The translations under genes and the position numbers were made by a program. Positions 60,266-64,000 of a stretch of DNA of 64,000 nucleotides are shown in pieces; the first letter of the stretch is position 1; each line of letters opens with the position of its first letter. Source of the DNA: Rhizobium brockwellii. GTDB taxonomy: Bacteria > Pseudomonadota > Alphaproteobacteria > Rhizobiales > Rhizobiaceae. The stretch spans positions 2,914,001 to 2,978,000 of the forward strand of contig NZ_CP053439.1 in NCBI RefSeq assembly GCF_000769405.2. The letters are read 5' to 3'. Under the pieces are notes generated by a model. The model searched no databases and was not told the DNA's origin. It saw only the letters and a list, made by a program, of their open reading frames with translations.

Positions 60266-60580
60266 CTACGAACGACCACGGGGCGCGCAGGTGGACATCC
60301 TGGCTTCGTCAGCGGCCTGAATGAAAGCTTGGCGCGCGGTCTCCTGCGAGACATGCCCACTTACGGCCGCGGCGCAGATCTCTCTCGCGAGTGCGTGTTT
60401 TCTTCGCGAGCCTTTCCATCGGTTGGCGAGAAAATCGAGCGCCTCGCTCGCTCCGCCGACAGCCTGAGGGACGCTCATGACCACCTGGACGAAAACGGGT
60501 TCCGACCAGGTTCGTTCTATCTGTTTCTGGGGAGTTATCCTCGATCTCCTGAAGGTTTCGGACTGCGAGCGGGGCATCAT
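60266..60580 (-). CDS. DUF982 domain-containing protein
   Basis: About 104 residues. The core is WSEPVFVQVVMSVPQAVGGA, SEALDFLANRWKG, HALAREICAAAVSGHVSQETARQAFIQAADEA. This is DUF982, a family almost confined to Rhizobiales, often in many plasmid-borne copies and of unknown function. A ribosome site is not obvious upstream of the tandem ATG at 60580/60577; a start nearer TWSEPV is possible. Confidence 0.8.
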   Translation of the reverse strand: MMPRSQSETFRRSRITPQKQIERTWSEPVFVQVVMSVPQAVGGASEALDFLANRWKGSRRKHALAREICAAAVSGHVSQETARQAFIQAADEARMSTCAPRGRS

Positions 60581-60926
60581 CAAGAGGGCCGGACCACGAT
60601 CAGGCGCTGGCTGATGGCTTCAGGATACCGGGTTCGAACGGCGTGGACGTTGATATCGATCAAGCCAGGCACGATCGCACTTTGAAATCACCTTGTTCTT
60701 GCCTTAGCCGGCTCGATCCTCCGTGTCGCTTCAGCCGCGATCGTTCCTCGGTGACACAGGTGGCTGGCGTAGCAGTCATGGCGCGGCGCGAAGGCGATCG
60801 GTCCGTCCTCGACGACTCGAACCATACAAGTGGTTTGATCCAGCGCAATGTTTGAAACCGGTGTGCATCGTAGCCTCAAAGGGCGCTCCAACTCGTGGAG
60901 GACAATACTCAAAGAGGAGAGTCGGG
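60581..60926. other. Intergenic region before the EF-hand gene
   Basis: 346 bp between divergent genes. The EF-hand reading frame is open from 60723, but the sequence before 60927 is not protein-like and lacks a ribosome site. No clear operator or hairpin was seen. Confidence 0.35.
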
Positions 60927-61310
60927 ATGTCCATGTTTAGACTGCCAACGATCACTATGCTGGCCTTGCTCGGTGCCGTCGGTGCCATGGGCATCGCCTC
61001 CGCCCAGACGAAAAGTCCAGACCCGGCCCAGTCGGAGGAGAAGCCCGCGGCCGAAGGATCGGAAATGATGCCCGGCATGATGGGCCGCAACATGATGTCA
61101 TCGGACATGAATGAAGGAATGCGCATGATGGGGCCAATGCGCGGTCATATGATGAAGATCATGTTCGTCATCGCCGATACTGATGGGGACGGCGCAATTT
61201 CTTTCGAAGAGTTGACCGCAATCCACAAACGCGTCTTCGACGCGATCGACGCGAACAATGACGGCAAGGTCACACCTGAAGAAATGCAGGCGTTCATGCA
61301 AGACATGTGA
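60927..61310 (+). CDS. Methionine-rich EF-hand protein, periplasmic
   Basis: A 127-residue protein starting MSMFRLPTITMLALLGAVGA after AGAGGAG, with a signal peptide (cleavage near ASAQT). Residues about 45-80 form a methionine-rich segment (MMPGMMGRNMMSSDMNEGMR, then MMGPMRGHMMK) typical of copper-binding Met motifs. Two EF-hand loops follow, DTDGDGAISFEE and DANNDGKVTPEE, that bind calcium. It is likely a periplasmic metal-binding protein. The DUF302 gene follows 53 bp later. Confidence 0.87.
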   Translation: MSMFRLPTITMLALLGAVGAMGIASAQTKSPDPAQSEEKPAAEGSEMMPGMMGRNMMSSDMNEGMRMMGPMRGHMMKIMFVIADTDGDGAISFEELTAIHKRVFDAIDANNDGKVTPEEMQAFMQDM

Positions 61311-61363
61311 TTGGACACCGAGCATTTGCCGGCCGTTGCATGGGAGCCCAAAGGAGACTTCTC

Positions 61364-61753
61364 ATGACCTACACGCTCGATAGAACCCTCTGGGCGACCG
61401 GTTTCGACGATGCGGTCGGCAGGACCAAATCCGCTCTCATCAAGCACGGTTTCGGTGTTCTGACGGAGATCGATGTCAAGGCAACCATGAAAAAGAAAAT
61501 CGACGCCGACATCGAGGACTACCTCATCCTCGGAGCCTGCAATCCGCGCATGGCGTTCGAGGCGATGAAACTGGAACCGAAGGTGGGGGCCATGCTGCCG
61601 TGCAATGTCATCCTGCGCGGGGTCGATGGCGGCAATGTCATGGTGAGCGCCATCGATCCGGTCGCATCCATGCAGGCGATCGACAACGAAATGCTGACCA
61701 ATCTGGCAGGCAGGGTCCGCTCGATGCTCACCCAGGCGGTGGCCGAGATCTGA
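61364..61753 (+). CDS. DUF302 domain-containing protein
   Basis: A 129-residue protein: FDDAVGRTKSALIKHGFGVLTEIDVKATMKKKI, DYLILGACNPRMAFEAMKLEPKVGAMLPCNVIL and NVMVSAIDPVASM. These are the full DUF302 signature, including the two cysteines (GACNP and LPCNV). AAAGGAGAC precedes the ATG. The family commonly sits with sulfur-redox or metal-resistance genes and has no assigned reaction. It may be co-transcribed with the EF-hand gene. Confidence 0.92.
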   Translation: MTYTLDRTLWATGFDDAVGRTKSALIKHGFGVLTEIDVKATMKKKIDADIEDYLILGACNPRMAFEAMKLEPKVGAMLPCNVILRGVDGGNVMVSAIDPVASMQAIDNEMLTNLAGRVRSMLTQAVAEI

Positions 61754-61893
61754 CGATTACGAGTTCCGGCCCCGAGCCCTGAGGGGTCGAACTTGCGTCG
61801 GCTCCTCTTTCGTTGCGACCAGAACCGCAACATCCTAAAAAAACTCACGCCGTCCTCAAGCTGGGCGTGCAGGAAGGGGCGGAAAGTTACTCG

Positions 61894-62589
61894 TCAGACT
61901 GCGGTGCCAACCAGCGCACCGATCCCCGCCGTCAATGCCATAGCGAAAGCGCCCCAGAAAGTGACGCGCGTGGTGGCCCTCCAGACGTTGGCGCCGCCCG
62001 CTTTCGCACCGATAGCGCCCAGCAGCGCGAGGAAGGCCAAAGACGCGGTTGCAACGGTATAGATCAGCACCGAGGCGGGCGAAAGTACCACCATGAGCAG
62101 GGGTAATGCGGCCCCCACCCCAAACGTGACGGCCGACGTCAAGGCCGCCTCAACCGGCCGGGCCGCCATGTGTTCGACGATACCGAGTTCGTCGCGCGAA
62201 TGCGCGTCGAGAGCATCATTAGCGGTCAGTTGGATCGCGACTTGCCTGGCCAGCTCGTCGGTAAGACCGCGTTTGACGTAGATCTGCTTTAGCTCCTCGT
62301 ACTCAGCTTCGGGTTGCGTCTCCAACTCGATCCGTTCTCGCGCGAGATCGGCTTCCTCGGTGTCCGCTTGGGAGCTCACCGACACGTATTCGCCGGCCGC
62401 CATGGACATTGCGCCCGCGACCAGACCAGCGACGCCTGCTACCAGGATCTGCGAGGGTCCGGCGGACGCGGTAGCGACGCCCATGATCAAGCTCGCCGTC
62501 GAGACGATTCCATCGTTTGCGCCGAGGACGGCAGCCCGTAGCCAGCCGATGCGGGAGACCAAGTGATGTTCCGAATGCAGTCTGCTCAT
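61894..62589 (-). CDS. VIT1/CCC1-family transporter
   Basis: A 231-residue membrane protein. GWLRAAVLGANDGIVSTASLIMGVATAS and AGAMSMAAGEYVSVSSQADTEEADLARERIELE are the hallmark VIT first helix and cytoplasmic metal-binding region. Three C-terminal helices include TFWGAFAMALTAGIGALVG. The family exports Fe2+ or Mn2+ from the cytoplasm in exchange for protons. It starts at MSRLHSEHHL, about 45 bp from the APC permease stop, and may share its transcript. Confidence 0.93.
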   Translation of the reverse strand: MSRLHSEHHLVSRIGWLRAAVLGANDGIVSTASLIMGVATASAGPSQILVAGVAGLVAGAMSMAAGEYVSVSSQADTEEADLARERIELETQPEAEYEELKQIYVKRGLTDELARQVAIQLTANDALDAHSRDELGIVEHMAARPVEAALTSAVTFGVGAALPLLMVVLSPASVLIYTVATASLAFLALLGAIGAKAGGANVWRATTRVTFWGAFAMALTAGIGALVGTAV

Positions 62590-62634
62590 GCGCGTCTCCA
62601 GGACAAAGTCGATTTTGACGTAGTGAGTGCGAGA

Positions 62635-63882
62635 TCAACCGATGAGCGCAACGTCGATCACGAGCAACGCGGCACTCGCGATCACACCTGCGACGGGCAC
62701 CCAGAACGGGCAAATGAATACACCCGGAGGCAGCGCTATGGTCTCGGTCATCTTTATGCGGATCAGCGCCAGGTTTACCAAAGTGAACAGCCCCAAAGTG
62801 CACTGCGATGTCAGCTTGGCGAGACCTTCGAGCGGTACGAAGATAGCAAACACAAGGATCGCCGTAGCCCCGATCAAAGTGGCGACGATCGGCGTTCCCG
62901 TGTGAGGGTTCAGGCGTCCGAGCACCTGGGGGAGGTTTCCCTGTTGGACCAGGCCGTAGATCACCCGAGAGATCATAATCATGTGCACGATGATCCCGTT
63001 TAACGTCGCGATGATCGCGATCGCACTCATGGTCACGAGCGGCATGCCCGTCAGGCGTTCAAAGACGAGTGCGAGCGGCGCGGGCGACCTTGCCAGTTCG
63101 TCCGGAGGAACAGTGACCACAGCGACCCATGTGACGCCGGCATAGATGACGGCAGTCAGCCCTAACGTCACGAAGAGCGCGCGAGGCAGAGTCTTCGACG
63201 GCGTCTTCATCTCTTCGGCAATGTTGACCAGGTGTTCGAAGCCGATGAAGGAGAACACCGCAATCATGGCGGTACCGAACACGCCGACCCAGGCCGTGGG
63301 ATTGCCGCCGGGCCATGCCTCCGGCAGGCGTTCGATCAGGCCAACACCTTCGGAGAACCCCGCTCCGACGATGAGGAGCAGACCACCGACCTCGATGAGC
63401 GTCATAACACCTGCGAAAGTGATCGAGCTGGCTGTCGCCAGGCATGAAATAGCAGCCATTGTCAGCACGACGCCGGCGATGATCGAGGATCCAGGAAGCG
63501 GAAGGAGGACGCCTACATATCCAGCACTACCAGCGCTGATCGTCGCTGCCGAGATGATCGCCGTCACGATGACCAGCAACCCGGTCAAGATCGTGAACCA
63601 TCGCAGTCTAAATGCCCTGTCGACATAGGCGGCTTCACTTGCGCTGACGGGCATTCGCGTGCCGAGTTCCGCAAACGAGGCCGCGCTCAAGCCCATGACT
63701 GCGGCGGCACCCAGGAACGCAAGCGGTGCATGCATGCCCGCCCGCCCGGCGGCGACGCCGACGAGCACGTAAATACCCGCGCCTATGGTGACGCCGAGAC
63801 CGTACAGGACGGCGTGCGACAGGGTTAGCGTGCGTGCTAGTCTCGGCCGTATCCCGGCGGCTTCGGCGGTCGTTGAATTCAC
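62635..63882 (-). CDS. APC family amino acid permease
   Basis: About 415 residues with roughly 11-12 membrane helices. The first, LSHAVLYGLGVTIGAGIYVLVG, carries the GxGxxIGAGIY signature of APC transporters; FSFIGFEHLVNIAEEMKTPSKTLPRAL is the conserved helix-6 region. I favour GTG 63882 (VNSTTAEAAG) because GGGAG lies just upstream; TTG 63903 is an alternative. It is probably an amino-acid or cation-amino-acid transporter. Some APC members occur beside metal transporters, as here, but the substrate is unknown. Confidence 0.88.
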   Translation of the reverse strand: MNSTTAEAAGIRPRLARTLTLSHAVLYGLGVTIGAGIYVLVGVAAGRAGMHAPLAFLGAAAVMGLSAASFAELGTRMPVSASEAAYVDRAFRLRWFTILTGLLVIVTAIISAATISAGSAGYVGVLLPLPGSSIIAGVVLTMAAISCLATASSITFAGVMTLIEVGGLLLIVGAGFSEGVGLIERLPEAWPGGNPTAWVGVFGTAMIAVFSFIGFEHLVNIAEEMKTPSKTLPRALFVTLGLTAVIYAGVTWVAVVTVPPDELARSPAPLALVFERLTGMPLVTMSAIAIIATLNGIIVHMIMISRVIYGLVQQGNLPQVLGRLNPHTGTPIVATLIGATAILVFAIFVPLEGLAKLTSQCTLGLFTLVNLALIRIKMTETIALPPGVFICPFWVPVAGVIASAALLVIDVALIG

Positions 63883-64000
63883 TTCGCGCTCCCATTGTCG
63901 CAAGCACGTCCTCCTGAATTCAATACCGGATCTCGGCCATCAAGGATTTGACCACGATCAACTTCCGCAGACTTCCAGTTGGAAAGGCACCGGTGTGAAC

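Overview
The window reads as the chromosome (or a chromosome-like replicon) of a Rhizobium, most likely the R. leguminosarum / R. etli group. The strongest evidence is a cinR-cinI-cinS quorum-sensing locus (36005-37800). High GC, dense ABC-transporter operons, cobalamin-dependent MetH, DUF982, DUF2934 and DUF4174 proteins, and mosaic palindromic intergenic repeats typical of Rhizobiaceae agree with it.

Layout. 1-4914 (minus): a polyamine/amino-acid catabolic operon with an N-formylglutamate amidohydrolase-like protein, an APC permease, a gamma-glutamylpolyamine-synthetase-like GlnA homologue and an aldehyde dehydrogenase cut by the window edge. 5084-10074 (plus): an RpiR regulator and a complete ABC importer (binding protein, two permeases, ATPase). 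10265-10576: a NIPSNAP-like protein. 10650-15988 (minus): a sugar ABC importer with a Gfo/Idh/MocA dehydrogenase, divergent from a BadF-type sugar kinase and a GntR/UTRA regulator (16515-18160). 18295-22068: metH, preceded by a perfect 20-bp palindrome. 22341-23600: an AGE-family epimerase. 24060-30503 (minus): an operon with a UPF0303 protein, a flavin-reductase-like protein, a hydantoin/Asp-Glu racemase-like protein and a second polyamine-type ABC importer, divergent from a GntR/FCD regulator. 31555-35881: small stress-type proteins and a large DUF5054 (GH38-like) protein. 36005-38290: cinRIS and a single-domain response regulator.

38489-56458: a tRNA(CAU) gene carries a 17.9-kb integrated element bounded by an 18-bp direct repeat of the tRNA 3' end. 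It encodes a tyrosine integrase, excisionase-like protein, HNH nuclease, XRE regulator with paired operators, a tail-fibre/esterase cassette, P27-type small terminase, HK97-type prohead protease, a SieB-like exclusion protein, and a RepA-like helicase next to an iteron-like array. I find no large terminase, portal or recognisable major capsid protein. The element therefore looks like a phage satellite or a strongly reduced prophage, and it is the most interesting part of the window. Its integrase gene reads through the att core into the tRNA, so its C-terminus must change between the integrated and circular states.

56813-64000: a two-component system with a PepSY protein, divergent from a second PepSY protein and a b561-type cytochrome. 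Between them are PhoB-like direct repeats with an 11-bp period. Next come a DUF982 protein, a methionine-rich EF-hand protein, a DUF302 protein, a VIT-family transporter and an APC permease.
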